Source of the DNA: JAUILH01 sp964230215
GTDB lineage: Bacteria; Bacteroidota; Bacteroidia; Flavobacteriales_D; JAUILH01
NCBI GenBank assembly: GCA_964230215.1
Contig: CAXRGQ010000007.1
Span: forward strand, 620,001 to 684,000
Length of the DNA: 64,000 bases
Direction of reading: 5' to 3'
The notes beneath the pieces were generated by a model. That model searched no databases. It saw nothing but the letters and a program-made list of their open reading frames with translations, and was not told the DNA's origin. This document shows positions 45,523 to 55,150 of the stretch, piece by piece. A program made the translations under genes and the position numbers. The number at the start of each line of letters is the position of its first letter. Within the stretch, counting starts at the first letter, position 1.

Positions 45523-46956
45523 TTAGACGTAGCTTAACTTTATCATGTTCGATTGGCCCTTTTCTTCAATCGGCATACTTGCAATGTTTATTACCATGTC
45601 GCCCTCTTGAAGAATACCTTTTTTACGCATAAGATACTTGATGTCGGCAATCGTATGATCTGTTGACACCATTTTATCGTAGAAGTAACAAGACACCCCC
45701 CACACCAAACTAAGTTGTGACATAATACGTCTGTTACCTGTAAAAACAACTATGTGAGAATTTGGCCGCTGACTACTAATTTTATATGCTGTATAGCCCG
45801 AATGTGTCATGGTTATAATGGCCTTTGCCTCAACACGCTTTGCAAGCCTAGTGGCATTAAAACAAATACTATCTGTGATAAACCTATTTTGATTCCTTTC
45901 TGGCAATGTCTCACGATAATAGATTTGAGACTCTGTTTCACATTGCTTCACAATTAAAGTCATGCTTTTTATAACCTCTATAGGGTGATTCCCAACAGAT
46001 GTCTCTCCACTTAACATAACCGCATCAGCGCCATCTAATACAGCGTTGGCAACATCATTTACCTCAGCGCGAGTCGGAGATATATTGGTAATCATGCTTT
46101 CCATCATTTGAGTGGCAATAATAACTGGTTTGGCACACCTTAATGCCTTTCGCACGATCATCTTTTGAATCAATGGTACGTTTTCCATAGGAGTTTCTAC
46201 ACCAAGATCACCACGCGCAACCATCAAACCATCAGTTTCTTTAACAATATTATCTATATCGTCTAAGGCTTCTGGCTTTTCAATTTTAGCGATAATTCGT
46301 GTAGACTTTCCAGACTTTTTAATTAAGTGTTTAAGCTCAATAATGTCTCTACCTGATCGCACAAACGATAAACCTATCCAATCTACCTCCTGCTCCAACG
46401 CAAACTGGAGGTCTACCAAGTCTTTTTCTGTAAGACAAGGTAGAGAGATGTTTGTATGTGGTAAATTAAAGCCCTTCTTAGAACTTAATACACCACCATG
46501 AGTAACCTCTGCTTTAACCTCTTTTTCACCATCCGATGATAGTATTGTCAGCACTAGTTTTCCATCATCCAATAAGACCTTTTCGCCTGGCTTCACATCC
46601 GATGGAAACTGCATGTAGTTGATGCTAATTTTATCTTTTGTGCCAACAAAGTCATCCGTTGATATGGTTATGGTACTACCGGTTTCTAGGACCTGGTCTT
46701 CTTCCATATTACCAATTCTAAGCTTAGGGCCTTGTAGGTCCGCTAAAATAGCAACGTTGGTGCCTAGTTCGGCATTAATGTCTCTAATTGTCTTAATTAG
46801 CTTGACTTTGGTTTCGTGATCACCGTGAGAAAAGTTCAATCGACAAACATTCACCCCCTCTAAAATCATTTGCTTTAATACCTCTCGATCGCTTGATGCT
46901 GGACCTAAGGTTGCAACAATTTTCGTCTTTTTTGTTCTTGCTTTTTCGTTCATCAT
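45523..46956 (-). CDS. pyk: Pyruvate kinase
   Basis: 477 residues. It converts phosphoenolpyruvate and ADP to pyruvate and ATP. Visible are TKIVATLGPASS, VCRLNFSHGDHE, the K+/Mg site IIAKIEKPEALDDID, MVARGDLGVETP and the active-site ATQMMESM. A second ATG lies one codon in (46953). It is part of the conserved Bacteroidota cluster with the IPExxxVDY gene and rnc upstream. Confidence 0.97.
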   Translation of the reverse strand: MMNEKARTKKTKIVATLGPASSDREVLKQMILEGVNVCRLNFSHGDHETKVKLIKTIRDINAELGTNVAILADLQGPKLRIGNMEEDQVLETGSTITISTDDFVGTKDKISINYMQFPSDVKPGEKVLLDDGKLVLTILSSDGEKEVKAEVTHGGVLSSKKGFNLPHTNISLPCLTEKDLVDLQFALEQEVDWIGLSFVRSGRDIIELKHLIKKSGKSTRIIAKIEKPEALDDIDNIVKETDGLMVARGDLGVETPMENVPLIQKMIVRKALRCAKPVIIATQMMESMITNISPTRAEVNDVANAVLDGADAVMLSGETSVGNHPIEVIKSMTLIVKQCETESQIYYRETLPERNQNRFITDSICFNATRLAKRVEAKAIITMTHSGYTAYKISSQRPNSHIVVFTGNRRIMSQLSLVWGVSCYFYDKMVSTDHTIADIKYLMRKKGILQEGDMVINIASMPIEEKGQSNMIKLSYV

Positions 46957-47038
46957 TAGTTAAAAATACGCAATTTTAGTTTATCAGGATAAGCTCGCAA
47001 TATAGTTCATAGCTTATTAAGAAAGACTTAAGCTATAA

Positions 47039-47455
47039 TTAAACGGTGATCAAGTTTTCTCTTTCGGGAACGGATTCAATCGGAATAGTAAAACCAAGCC
47101 TAACGTGACTGATTTTTCTTATCTGCTCGCAAATCTCGTCCTCACTAAAAAGTATGTTGTCATACACTAGCAAAAAGTAGTTGATCTGTTTTTGTTTGCT
47201 AATGAGGTGTCCCGCACTTCCTTTGTTAGACAGTAACTCATAATTGATATGAGTGTCCTCGCAATAGAAGCTATACATGGAGTGTAAACTTTCTTGAGAT
47301 TGAAAGAAAATGGAATAATCTTCTTCTGTCCGTGCGAGATTAATTTCAAGCGACTTGTTTAACGAAAGCGCCATCTGATAATCCTTAACAGAAGAACAAA
47401 TTCCAAATAATTGAAATTCAAACTCATAATCAAGATCTAGCACCATCTTAGTCAT
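47039..47455 (-). CDS. IPExxxVDY-family protein (divergent)
   Basis: 138 residues of unknown function. The position between rnc and pyk is the usual one for this Bacteroidota family, and the C-terminal IPIESVPERENLI is a weakened form of its name-giving motif. The overall pattern (LDYEFEFQLFGICS near the start, then an alpha/beta mix) fits. Function is not known; the conserved link with RNase III may mean an RNA-related role (inference). Confidence 0.75.
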   Translation of the reverse strand: MTKMVLDLDYEFEFQLFGICSSVKDYQMALSLNKSLEINLARTEEDYSIFFQSQESLHSMYSFYCEDTHINYELLSNKGSAGHLISKQKQINYFLLVYDNILFSEDEICEQIRKISHVRLGFTIPIESVPERENLITV

Positions 47456-47522
47456 ATGGCTAAAGTACTAAGCTTGGTCACTGATTATGGGTACGAAAAA
47501 AATATCTTTCGACCGTCAATTG

Positions 47523-48227
47523 TTAAGTACCTTGAATTTTGACTAAGGCTTCTTTGGCGGCGAGCTGTTCCGCCTTCTTTTTTGACCCTGCCGTTCCACT
47601 GCCTTTTATTTCGGAGTCAATAAGCACCTGTATGGTGTATTCACGCTCAAACCCCTTATCAATATCACTAATCAAACTAAACTCAAGCTCGAACTTGTTC
47701 TTTTGAGACCAAATTAACAACTGACTTTTATAATCCTTGTTTTCATGTACAAGCTTGTTGAGGTCTGTGTGCTGACTAAATACATGTAATAATGAGGCTT
47801 TAGCGGCCTTATATCCCTTATCAAGATATATAGCGCCTATAACGGCTTCAAAGGCATTACCGCAGATTGTAAGTTTATTGACATAAGGTCCATCAACAAA
47901 TTCAACATACCGATCCAAAGCCACTGCTTTACCGAGCTTACCTAAGCTTTGTCGACTTACTATTCTTGCTTTCATTTGGGTCAGTGCTCCCTCGCTGGCT
48001 TGTCGGTGATTTTCAAATAAATATCGGGCTACAACACTATCAATTACCGCGTCTCCTAAAAACTCTAGTCGTTCATTGTTGTGCAGCTTGTTTTCGCTGG
48101 TAATCGACTTGTGACGCAAAGCTTCTTCGTAGAATCTAATATTTCTTGGGCGCACAGAAAACTGTGACTTAAAGTAATTTCTTAAAACTTTTTGTTGAGG
48201 AGTATAGGACTTAAAAAACCCGAACAA
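47523..48227 (-). CDS. rnc: Ribonuclease III
   Basis: 234 residues. The RNase III signature is NNERLEFLGDAVIDSVV, with a second acidic cluster at GNAFEAVIGAIYLDKG. A double-stranded RNA-binding domain ends the protein (GSGTAGSKKKAEQLAAKEAL). It cuts double-stranded rRNA precursors and mRNAs. It begins three bases after fabF. Confidence 0.96.
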   Translation of the reverse strand: MFGFFKSYTPQQKVLRNYFKSQFSVRPRNIRFYEEALRHKSITSENKLHNNERLEFLGDAVIDSVVARYLFENHRQASEGALTQMKARIVSRQSLGKLGKAVALDRYVEFVDGPYVNKLTICGNAFEAVIGAIYLDKGYKAAKASLLHVFSQHTDLNKLVHENKDYKSQLLIWSQKNKFELEFSLISDIDKGFEREYTIQVLIDSEIKGSGTAGSKKKAEQLAAKEALVKIQGT

Positions 48228-48230
48228 GGC

Positions 48231-49484
48231 TTATCCTTTAAACTTCTTAACGATTACAGATGTATTATGTCCACCAAATCCGAACGTGTTGCTAAGAGCA
48301 GCATTTACCGTTCTTTTTTGTGGTTCATGGAAAGTGAAGTTAAGCTTATTATCAAGCTCAGGGTCATCTGTAAAATGATTGATGGTTGGAGGAACTATGT
48401 CTTCTTGAACCGCCTTAATACAAGCAATTGCCTCAATAGCACCAGCAGCACCTAAGAGGTGACCAGTCATTGATTTTGTTGAACTAATATTAAGGTCATA
48501 TGCGCTTGCACCAAATACTTCTTTAATTGCAATAGTTTCTGCAATATCACCCAACGGGGTAGACGTACCGTGAACATTCACATAATCGATTTCTGAAGGA
48601 TCCATCTCTGCATCTTCTAATGCTGTTTTCATTACATTAATTGCACCGAGTCCCTCAGGGTGTGGTGCAGTCATGTGGTGCGCATCTGCTGAAAGACCAC
48701 CGCCGGCAATTTCTGCATAAATTTTCGCGCCACGAGCAACAGCATGCTCGTATTCTTCAAGGATTAATGCACCAGAACCTTCGCCCAAAACAAAGCCATC
48801 TCTGTCTTTATCAAATGGTCTTGAAGCGGTTGCTGGAGAATCATTCCTGGTCGACAGTGCTTTTAAGGCGTTAAATCCACCCATTCCTGCTTCCCAAACA
48901 GTTGCTTCAGATCCACCAGAAATAATAACGTCAGCCTTACCCAATCTTATGTAGTTAAAGGCGTCAATTAATGCATTGGTTGATGAAGCACATGCAGATA
49001 CGGTCGTAAAGTTTGGTCCTCTAAAGCCATATTTAATGGAAATGTGACCAGACGCGATATCCGCAATCATTTTAGGAATAAAGAAAGGATTAAAACGTGG
49101 TGTTCCGTCGCCATGAGCAAAATCAATACACTCATCTTGGAAAGTCTTTAGACCCCCAATTCCAGAACCCCAAATTACACCAGCTCTATCTACGTTAATT
49201 TTTTCCAAATCTAACCCGGAGTCAAGGATTGCTTCTTCGGTTGTAACCATTGCATATTGTGAAAAGAGGTCAAGTTTCCTCGCCTCTTTTCTATGCATGT
49301 GATCTTCCACATTAAATCCTTTTACCTCACAGGCAAATTGTGTCTTGAACAAAGAGGCATCAAAGTGTGTTATAGGCGCAGCTCCACTTACCCCCTTCAA
49401 AAGGTTTGTCCAATAATCGTTTAGATTATTTCCAATTGGGGTAAGCGCCCCTAGACCAGTAACAACAACTCGTTTTAACTCCAT
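48231..49484 (-). CDS. fabF: Beta-ketoacyl-ACP synthase II
   Basis: 417 residues. The condensing-enzyme triad is present: TVSACASSTNALIDAF (Cys), NVHGTSTPLGD (His) and KSMTGHLLGAAGA (Lys, His), plus the GFGGHN loop near the end. It elongates fatty acids in the cytoplasm using the ACP encoded just upstream. Confidence 0.97.
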   Translation of the reverse strand: MELKRVVVTGLGALTPIGNNLNDYWTNLLKGVSGAAPITHFDASLFKTQFACEVKGFNVEDHMHRKEARKLDLFSQYAMVTTEEAILDSGLDLEKINVDRAGVIWGSGIGGLKTFQDECIDFAHGDGTPRFNPFFIPKMIADIASGHISIKYGFRGPNFTTVSACASSTNALIDAFNYIRLGKADVIISGGSEATVWEAGMGGFNALKALSTRNDSPATASRPFDKDRDGFVLGEGSGALILEEYEHAVARGAKIYAEIAGGGLSADAHHMTAPHPEGLGAINVMKTALEDAEMDPSEIDYVNVHGTSTPLGDIAETIAIKEVFGASAYDLNISSTKSMTGHLLGAAGAIEAIACIKAVQEDIVPPTINHFTDDPELDNKLNFTFHEPQKRTVNAALSNTFGFGGHNTSVIVKKFKG

Positions 49485-49511
49485 GTCCAGAAAAAATTGA
49501 AAATAAGGCTA

Positions 49512-49748
49512 TTACTTAGCGTTTTCTTCAATGTAAGAAATTGCATCTCCAACAGTTCCAATCTTTTCAGCCTGGTCGTCCGGAATAGCAATATTGAATT
49601 CTTTTTCGAATTCCATAATAAGTTCTACAGTGTCTAATGAATCAGCTCCAAGATCATTCGTGAAGCTTGCTTCTGGAGTAACTTCTCCCTCATCAACACC
49701 CAATTTGTCTACTATTATTGAGACAACTCTTGATTTTATGTCAGACAT
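49512..49748 (-). CDS. acpP: Acyl carrier protein
   Basis: 78 residues, very acidic, with the 4'-phosphopantetheine site Ser37 in GADSLDTVELIMEFE. It carries growing acyl chains for FabF. It is the first gene of acpP-fabF-rnc. Confidence 0.97.
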   Translation of the reverse strand: MSDIKSRVVSIIVDKLGVDEGEVTPEASFTNDLGADSLDTVELIMEFEKEFNIAIPDDQAEKIGTVGDAISYIEENAK

Positions 49749-49817
49749 AATCTCCTTTATTTATAGGTTAATTCAGACCGCAAATAAAACACATTTAAGT
49801 ATTACGGCAAAATTTTT

Positions 49818-50489
49818 TTATTCATAATAACATACGACCTCATTTAGGTCTTTACGCTTCAAATCTGGAACACTTGCATTATCAGCAGGAAACCCAACCG
49901 GAAGAAGCAAAAAAGGACGCTCGTTTTCGGGCCTATTTAATGCCTTGGCTAAAAAATTCATGGGGCTAGGTGTGTGTGTTAGCGTTACTAAGCCGGCATT
50001 ATGTATTGCAGCTATTAAAAACCCGCATGCTAGACCAACACTTTCGTTTACATAATAGTTGTTGTATTTCTGACCATCCTCAATTTCGTATACACGTTTC
50101 ATAGCAACTATTATCCATGGTGCAACATCAATAAATTCCTTAACAGCATCTGTTCCTAATGGCGCTAGATCCTTTAACCATCGCTCACTCATTCTGCCAT
50201 TATAGCTTTTTTGCTCTTCTTCTTCTGCCATAGCTCTAATCTTGGATTTGAGCTCGGCATTTGAGATTAAACAAAAGGTCCAAGGCTGCTTATGAGCTCC
50301 CGATGGAGCAGTAGAGGCTGTCCGAATGATATTTTCAACAACTTCCCTGGGAACAGCTTTATCAGAAAAATGACGCACCGAACGACGACCATCCATCAAC
50401 TTAAAAAACGATCTGCTGCGTTCAAGCATTTCTTCTTCACCATAACTATCTGTTCTGTAGGGTATAAAAGGGTATTCGGAATCACTCAT
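49818..50489 (-). CDS. Iodotyrosine-deiodinase-like FMN flavoprotein (nitroreductase superfamily)
   Basis: 223 residues. The FMN motif RRSVRHFSD is followed by TASTAPSGAHKQPWTF, which closely matches TAGTAPSGAHTEPWTF of animal iodotyrosine deiodinase (IYD). The active-site lid has Glu92, Tyr96 and Lys117 with exactly the spacing of human Glu157, Tyr161 and Lys182, which hold the iodotyrosine amino and carboxyl groups. The C-terminal VPDLKRKDL matches as well. Family knowledge: bacterial IYD homologues reductively dehalogenate halotyrosines. There is no signal peptide or membrane anchor, so it is cytoplasmic. It sits between acpP and purN, which are usually adjacent in this phylum. Confidence 0.9.
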   Translation of the reverse strand: MSDSEYPFIPYRTDSYGEEEMLERSRSFFKLMDGRRSVRHFSDKAVPREVVENIIRTASTAPSGAHKQPWTFCLISNAELKSKIRAMAEEEEQKSYNGRMSERWLKDLAPLGTDAVKEFIDVAPWIIVAMKRVYEIEDGQKYNNYYVNESVGLACGFLIAAIHNAGLVTLTHTPSPMNFLAKALNRPENERPFLLLPVGFPADNASVPDLKRKDLNEVVCYYE

Positions 50490-50550
50490 AACAAATATTT
50501 GCGCTCCTAAATATAATCATTTAAACTAAGGTGGTTTTCGATAAACCATA

Positions 50551-50558
50551 TACCTTTG
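50551..50558 (+). promoter_or_regulatory. -7 promoter box for purN
   Basis: TACCTTTG matches TAnnTTTG, 17 bases before the purN ATG. Confidence 0.5.
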
Positions 50559-50575
50559 CCCATTATTATTGAATT

Positions 50576-51148
50576 ATGACAAAACTTGCACTATTTGCAT
50601 CTGGATCAGGAAGTAACGTAGAGAACATTCTAAAGTTCTGTGCCGGTGTGGAAGATATGAGGGCCGAAATAGTTGTTAGTGAGAAGAAACATTGTGGTGC
50701 TTTTGATCATGCTGAAAAATTCGGCGTAGACACGCTATCGGTAAACTGGCAAGATGAGGCTGCAATAGACAAAATGATTGACACTCTTCAGGATAAAAAA
50801 ATAGACATTGTCGTGCTGGCTGGCTTTATGAAGTTGATTCCGCCAAGCCTGATTAGTGCATATCCAGATAAAATTGTTAATATTCACCCTGCTTTATTAC
50901 CAAAATATGGGGGCAAAGGTATGTATGGCAAAAACGTGCATAAAGCTGTTAATGCCGCAAATGAAAATGAAAGCGGAATTACCATACACCTTGTGAATGA
51001 AGAATATGACAAGGGTAGAATCTTGTTTCAAGCAAAGGATGATGTTTTGCCAAATGATGATGAGAACGACATTGAACAAAAAGTAAGAAGATTAGAAATA
51101 TTACACTATCCATCTGTGATATATAAATTTGCCAAGAATGCACTTTGA
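50576..51148 (+). CDS. purN: Phosphoribosylglycinamide formyltransferase
   Basis: 190 residues. LALFASGSGSNVENIL binds the GAR phosphate, VNIHPALLPKYGGKGMYG holds the catalytic His and the loop form typical of Bacteroidota PurN, and NEEYDKGRILFQ supplies the catalytic Asp. It transfers a formyl group from 10-formyl-THF in purine synthesis. The 3' end overlaps the MarC gene by 11 bases. Confidence 0.96.
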   Translation: MTKLALFASGSGSNVENILKFCAGVEDMRAEIVVSEKKHCGAFDHAEKFGVDTLSVNWQDEAAIDKMIDTLQDKKIDIVVLAGFMKLIPPSLISAYPDKIVNIHPALLPKYGGKGMYGKNVHKAVNAANENESGITIHLVNEEYDKGRILFQAKDDVLPNDDENDIEQKVRRLEILHYPSVIYKFAKNAL

Positions 51149-51722
51149 CGGAAACGAAATATTTAAAGCAACTATGGTATTGTTTGCGGTTATTGACGTA
51201 GTCGGATCAATTCCAATTATAATTAACATCAAAAAGAAAGCGGGAGAAATCCACCCATTAAGAGCAACCCTGGTAGCAATGGGAATAATGATTGGGTTCT
51301 TGTTTTTGGGAGAAAAGATATTGGGTCTTTTTCATGTTACCGTAAACGAGTTTGCTGTGGCAGGTGCATTTATCCTATTCTTTATGGCTTTAGAAATGAT
51401 ATTAGGCGTTAAGTTATTTAAAGAAGATGACTCAGGATCATCAAAAGTAGCCTCTGTGGTACCGCTGGCATTTCCAATTTTGGCGGGAGCAGGTACTATG
51501 ACTACGCTTGTTGCTTTAAGAGCTGAATATGCGTTTGAAAATATTTTAGTAGCGATTGTTATCAATATCGTTTTTGTATTTGTAGTGCTTAAGCTAACCA
51601 AGCGCATTGAGAAGGTATTAGGTCCAAACGGAATTGCAGTATTGCAAAAGGTGTTTGGAATTATAATTTTAGCCATTGCAATAAAGTTATTCAGCACCAA
51701 CATCCAAGCCTTGGTGAATTAG
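51138..51722 (+). CDS. MarC-family integral membrane protein
   Basis: 194 residues with six predicted membrane segments in the MarC/UPF0056 layout (FAVIDVVGSIPIIINI, AGAFILFFMALEMILG, VPLAFPILAGAGTMTT). ATG 51138 is preferred to TTG 51129; both overlap the purN end. The physiological role of the family is not established; the old link to multidrug resistance is not supported. Confidence 0.92.
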   Translation: MHFDGNEIFKATMVLFAVIDVVGSIPIIINIKKKAGEIHPLRATLVAMGIMIGFLFLGEKILGLFHVTVNEFAVAGAFILFFMALEMILGVKLFKEDDSGSSKVASVVPLAFPILAGAGTMTTLVALRAEYAFENILVAIVINIVFVFVVLKLTKRIEKVLGPNGIAVLQKVFGIIILAIAIKLFSTNIQALVN

Positions 51723-51723
51723 C

Positions 51724-52545
51724 ATGGCAGGCAAAACAAAATACTATGTCGTTTGGCAAGGACACAAGCCTGGAATTTATACCTCATGGGATGAGGCTCA
51801 AAAACAAGTTTCGGGATTTAAAGACGCCAAGTTCAAATCATTTAACTCAAAAGCAGAGGCAGAGCAAGCCTATAATGACCCGACTTCTGTAAAATCAAGC
51901 CCAAAGAATAAAAAACCCATGTATTATGTGGTTTGGAGGGGCTCAAAGCCTGGCATCTACACTGATTGGGGAGAGGCACAGAAAGCAATTGCTGGCGTTA
52001 GTGGACCAATTTTTAAAACATTTGGAAGTAAAGAACTGGCTGAACAAGCGTTTAACGATCACCCTGATAATTATAGGGACGGCTCGTTCAAAAAAACACG
52101 AGATCTGTCTGAAGCAGAGCGAAAAAAGATTGGTGAGCCAATTGAGTTGAGTTTGTGTGTAGATGCTGCTTGCAACAACAAAGGAGACTTTGAATACAAG
52201 GGGGTGTGGACTTTCAATCAAGAAGAAGATGTTTTCCTTGTTGGGCCGTATAAAAACGGATCCAATAATATCGGAGAATTTTTAGCCCTCGTGCATGCTT
52301 TAGCTTATCTGAATAGTCACAAGGATGATAAAATGAAAAGCATGCCGATCTATTCAGACTCTAGGATTGCAATGGGCTGGGTAAGGGCTGGGCACTGCAG
52401 AACTAAGAAACAACCAGGCCCAGACGTCTTGGACCTAATTGCACGAGCGGAAAAGTGGCTAAACACGAATACGTTTAAAAACCCAATTCTAAAGTGGGAA
52501 ACGAAAGCATGGGGAGAGATTCCGGCTGATTTTGGCAGGAAGTAG
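51724..52545 (+). CDS. Ribonuclease H-like protein with two viroplasmin domains
   Basis: 273 residues. Two copies of the caulimovirus viroplasmin/RNase H1 hybrid-binding fold lie at about 5-50 and 66-112 (YYVVWQGHKPGIYTSWDEAQ and YYVVWRGSKPGIYTDWGEAQ). The RNase H domain follows with ELSLCVDAAC (Asp), NIGEFLALVHAL (Glu) and PIYSDSRIAMGW (Asp). It should bind and cut RNA in RNA-DNA hybrids. One such domain is usual; the tandem pair is less common. It starts one base after the MarC gene. Confidence 0.93.
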   Translation: MAGKTKYYVVWQGHKPGIYTSWDEAQKQVSGFKDAKFKSFNSKAEAEQAYNDPTSVKSSPKNKKPMYYVVWRGSKPGIYTDWGEAQKAIAGVSGPIFKTFGSKELAEQAFNDHPDNYRDGSFKKTRDLSEAERKKIGEPIELSLCVDAACNNKGDFEYKGVWTFNQEEDVFLVGPYKNGSNNIGEFLALVHALAYLNSHKDDKMKSMPIYSDSRIAMGWVRAGHCRTKKQPGPDVLDLIARAEKWLNTNTFKNPILKWETKAWGEIPADFGRK

Positions 52546-52636
52546 GGCCTAAAGGGCCATCGTTCACTTACACCGTGTTTGTGATAAATTGGCACACACT
52601 TTAGTATATTCGCTACAATTATAACCAAACACTCTT

Positions 52637-55132
52637 ATGCCTAAGTACTTAATCCTGATTACACTGTTTTCTCTCGCTGCCGCCACAAGAGCCCAGAACG
52701 CGACAGACGCTAGACAAAAGAGCATGGATAGCCTTAACAAAATATCCACCAACATCTCTTTGCACGATACAAGCCGAATTGTAGCCTACATGACTATGAC
52801 AGAAATTGCATCCAACCAGTCCTCTAAGGCATACTATGAAGCAAGCAAGGACGCATATAATTTTATAAAAAAAACGGCTTCCAAGACAGCAAGCAAACCC
52901 TTTGCTCAAAGGCTGAAAGTTTTTGAGGCTAAGTCATTAACCTACCTAGGGTATGCTCAGGTTAATGTAGGACTAATTGATTCGGCGCATATTTCACTAG
53001 AACGGGCAGAGCAATTAGCGCACTTTGCGAACAATCAAAAAATCTTGAGTGATGCGCTCAACTTCAGGGGACTAGCGTATTATCAGCAAACAAATTATCT
53101 GAAGGCGAAAGAGTTTTTTGAGGAGGCTTTAGAAGTTAGGCTCACAATAAAAGACACATCTGCTATAGCAGAGAGCTATGGTAATATTGGTCAGGCATAT
53201 AGGTCGCTAGGCGATATGGATAAAAACATTGAATATTTGAAGAAAGGTTTGGATCTGTATTTAGAGATGGGAGACAAGGACGGTATTGCAATAGGTTATG
53301 GAAACTTAGGCCTTTATTATAGCAATGTTGGCGACCTAGAGAAATCGGTTGAATATTATTTTAAAGCACTCAAAATTCTTGAGGAGAAGAATGATCAGTC
53401 GGGCATAGCCTCCCTCTATGATAACTTGGTTACCACGTATGCTAGTCAAAAAGATTTTGATCAAGCGCTTTCATACGCTACAAAATCGTTGAATATTCGG
53501 CTTGAGCTGGGCCAAGGGTCAAAAATTGCCGACTCCTACAACAAAATAGGGTATGTCTATTTTAGAAAGGGAGTGTATGATTCAGCAATCGCTCAGTTTC
53601 ATCTAGCATTGCCACATGCTGAAGCTCAAGGGGCAAAAGCGAAGATAGGCAGAATCTATAATAACCTTGGCGCAAACTATCAAAGGCTGGACAAAATCGA
53701 ACTTGCCCGAGAAAACTTTGAAAAAGGACTAAGAATCAGAGAGGAAATGGGAGTACCGAACGAAATAATAAGCAGTTTACTTAACCTGTCCACTTTCAAT
53801 GCACGGTATATAAAAAACTACAAAGAAGCTGAAAGACTTGCCCAGCGAGCGATGGACATTGCAAAAGAAATTAAATCACCCTCTTATCAAAAGTTTAGCG
53901 CCAAAAGCCTACATGAGGTTGCTTTACTAAAGCAGAACTGGAAGGATGCATATCACTGGTTTAAAATTCAAACCACCCTTGAGGATAGTTTGTTTAATGC
54001 ACAAACGGTTAAGCAAGCAGAAAGCGAAAAAGCAAAGCACCAGTACGAAAAACAAGCTGCTGCTGACTCCGTTAAGGCCGCAGAAGCCGCTAAAGTTAAA
54101 GACGCACTTCTGTTAGCAGAAAAGGCAGAAAATAAGCAACATAAGCTAGAGGTGAAAAACCAAGAACAGCAAAAATACTTTTTGTTTGGCGGACTGGCAC
54201 TAGCTTTGTTGTTTGGAGGCTTCATATTCAATCGTTTTAGAGTCACCAGCAAGCAAAAAAGCATCATAGAAGAACAGAAAACCAAAGTAGATGAGGCATA
54301 TGATGAATTAGAAGAAAAGAACACGGAGATTCTAGACTCCATAAACTATGCTAAGCGCATACAATCTGCCATTCTTCCGCCGAACAAAGTGGTAAAAGAG
54401 TACTTAAACTCCTCCTTTATTCTATATAAACCAAAAGACATTGTAGCCGGAGATTTCTATTGGATGGAACCAACTAAAGAAGGCGTTTTATTCGCCGCCG
54501 CAGATTGTACAGGACACGGTGTGCCGGGCGCCATGGTGTCTGTAGTTTGTAATAACGGCTTAAACAGATCGGTAAGAGAATACGGCTTAACAGATCCTGG
54601 GAAAATTCTGGATAAAACCAGAGAAATAGTAATCTCTGAGTTTGAAAAATCAGAAGAAGAAGTAAAAGATGGCATGGATATCGCGCTATGCTTGCTAGAA
54701 GGAACAACCCTTAAATATGCCGGAGCACACAACCCGCTTTGGGTCATCCGAAAAGACTCTACTGAAGTAGAAGAAATCAAAGCCGAGTTCTCTGCTGAAA
54801 CTAAAGTGGAGCGACATGGTGATTATTTGTTTATTGAGGTGAAAGCAGATAAACAACCTATCGGGAAGTATGACGAGCCCACGCCATATACCACGCATAC
54901 CATAGAACTAAACGAGGGCGACAGCTTCTACATATTCTCAGACGGGTATGCCGATCAATTTGGTGGCGAGAATGGCAAAAAATTTAAGGCAGCGAACTTC
55001 AAGAAATTACTTCAATCTATTCAATCAGAACCAATGGAACTTCAGAAAGAATTGATTGATGGGGCATTTGAAAATTGGAAAGGTGAGTTGGAGCAGCTGG
55101 ATGATGTATGCGTTATAGGGGTTAGAGTTTAA
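52637..55132 (+). CDS. TPR-containing membrane SpoIIE Ser/Thr phosphatase (paralogue 1)
   Basis: 831 residues. A signal peptide (LFSLAAATRAQ) is followed by about eight TPR-like repeats at 60-440 (DTSAIAESYGNIGQAYRSLGD and similar), an Ala/Lys/Glu-rich coiled coil near 440-510, one membrane helix (FGGLALALLFGGFIF), a second coiled coil, and a SpoIIE/PP2C phosphatase at 565-831 (DIVAGDFYWME, AAADCTGHGVPGAM, FSDGYADQFGG, ending DDVCVIGVRV). The periplasmic TPR part probably senses a ligand or protein and controls dephosphorylation of a cytoplasmic anti-sigma-antagonist-type partner (inference). The next gene is a close paralogue 18 bases downstream. Confidence 0.94.
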   Translation: MPKYLILITLFSLAAATRAQNATDARQKSMDSLNKISTNISLHDTSRIVAYMTMTEIASNQSSKAYYEASKDAYNFIKKTASKTASKPFAQRLKVFEAKSLTYLGYAQVNVGLIDSAHISLERAEQLAHFANNQKILSDALNFRGLAYYQQTNYLKAKEFFEEALEVRLTIKDTSAIAESYGNIGQAYRSLGDMDKNIEYLKKGLDLYLEMGDKDGIAIGYGNLGLYYSNVGDLEKSVEYYFKALKILEEKNDQSGIASLYDNLVTTYASQKDFDQALSYATKSLNIRLELGQGSKIADSYNKIGYVYFRKGVYDSAIAQFHLALPHAEAQGAKAKIGRIYNNLGANYQRLDKIELARENFEKGLRIREEMGVPNEIISSLLNLSTFNARYIKNYKEAERLAQRAMDIAKEIKSPSYQKFSAKSLHEVALLKQNWKDAYHWFKIQTTLEDSLFNAQTVKQAESEKAKHQYEKQAAADSVKAAEAAKVKDALLLAEKAENKQHKLEVKNQEQQKYFLFGGLALALLFGGFIFNRFRVTSKQKSIIEEQKTKVDEAYDELEEKNTEILDSINYAKRIQSAILPPNKVVKEYLNSSFILYKPKDIVAGDFYWMEPTKEGVLFAAADCTGHGVPGAMVSVVCNNGLNRSVREYGLTDPGKILDKTREIVISEFEKSEEEVKDGMDIALCLLEGTTLKYAGAHNPLWVIRKDSTEVEEIKAEFSAETKVERHGDYLFIEVKADKQPIGKYDEPTPYTTHTIELNEGDSFYIFSDGYADQFGGENGKKFKAANFKKLLQSIQSEPMELQKELIDGAFENWKGELEQLDDVCVIGVRV

Positions 55133-55150
55133 TTTCCTAAATTGTAGGAC

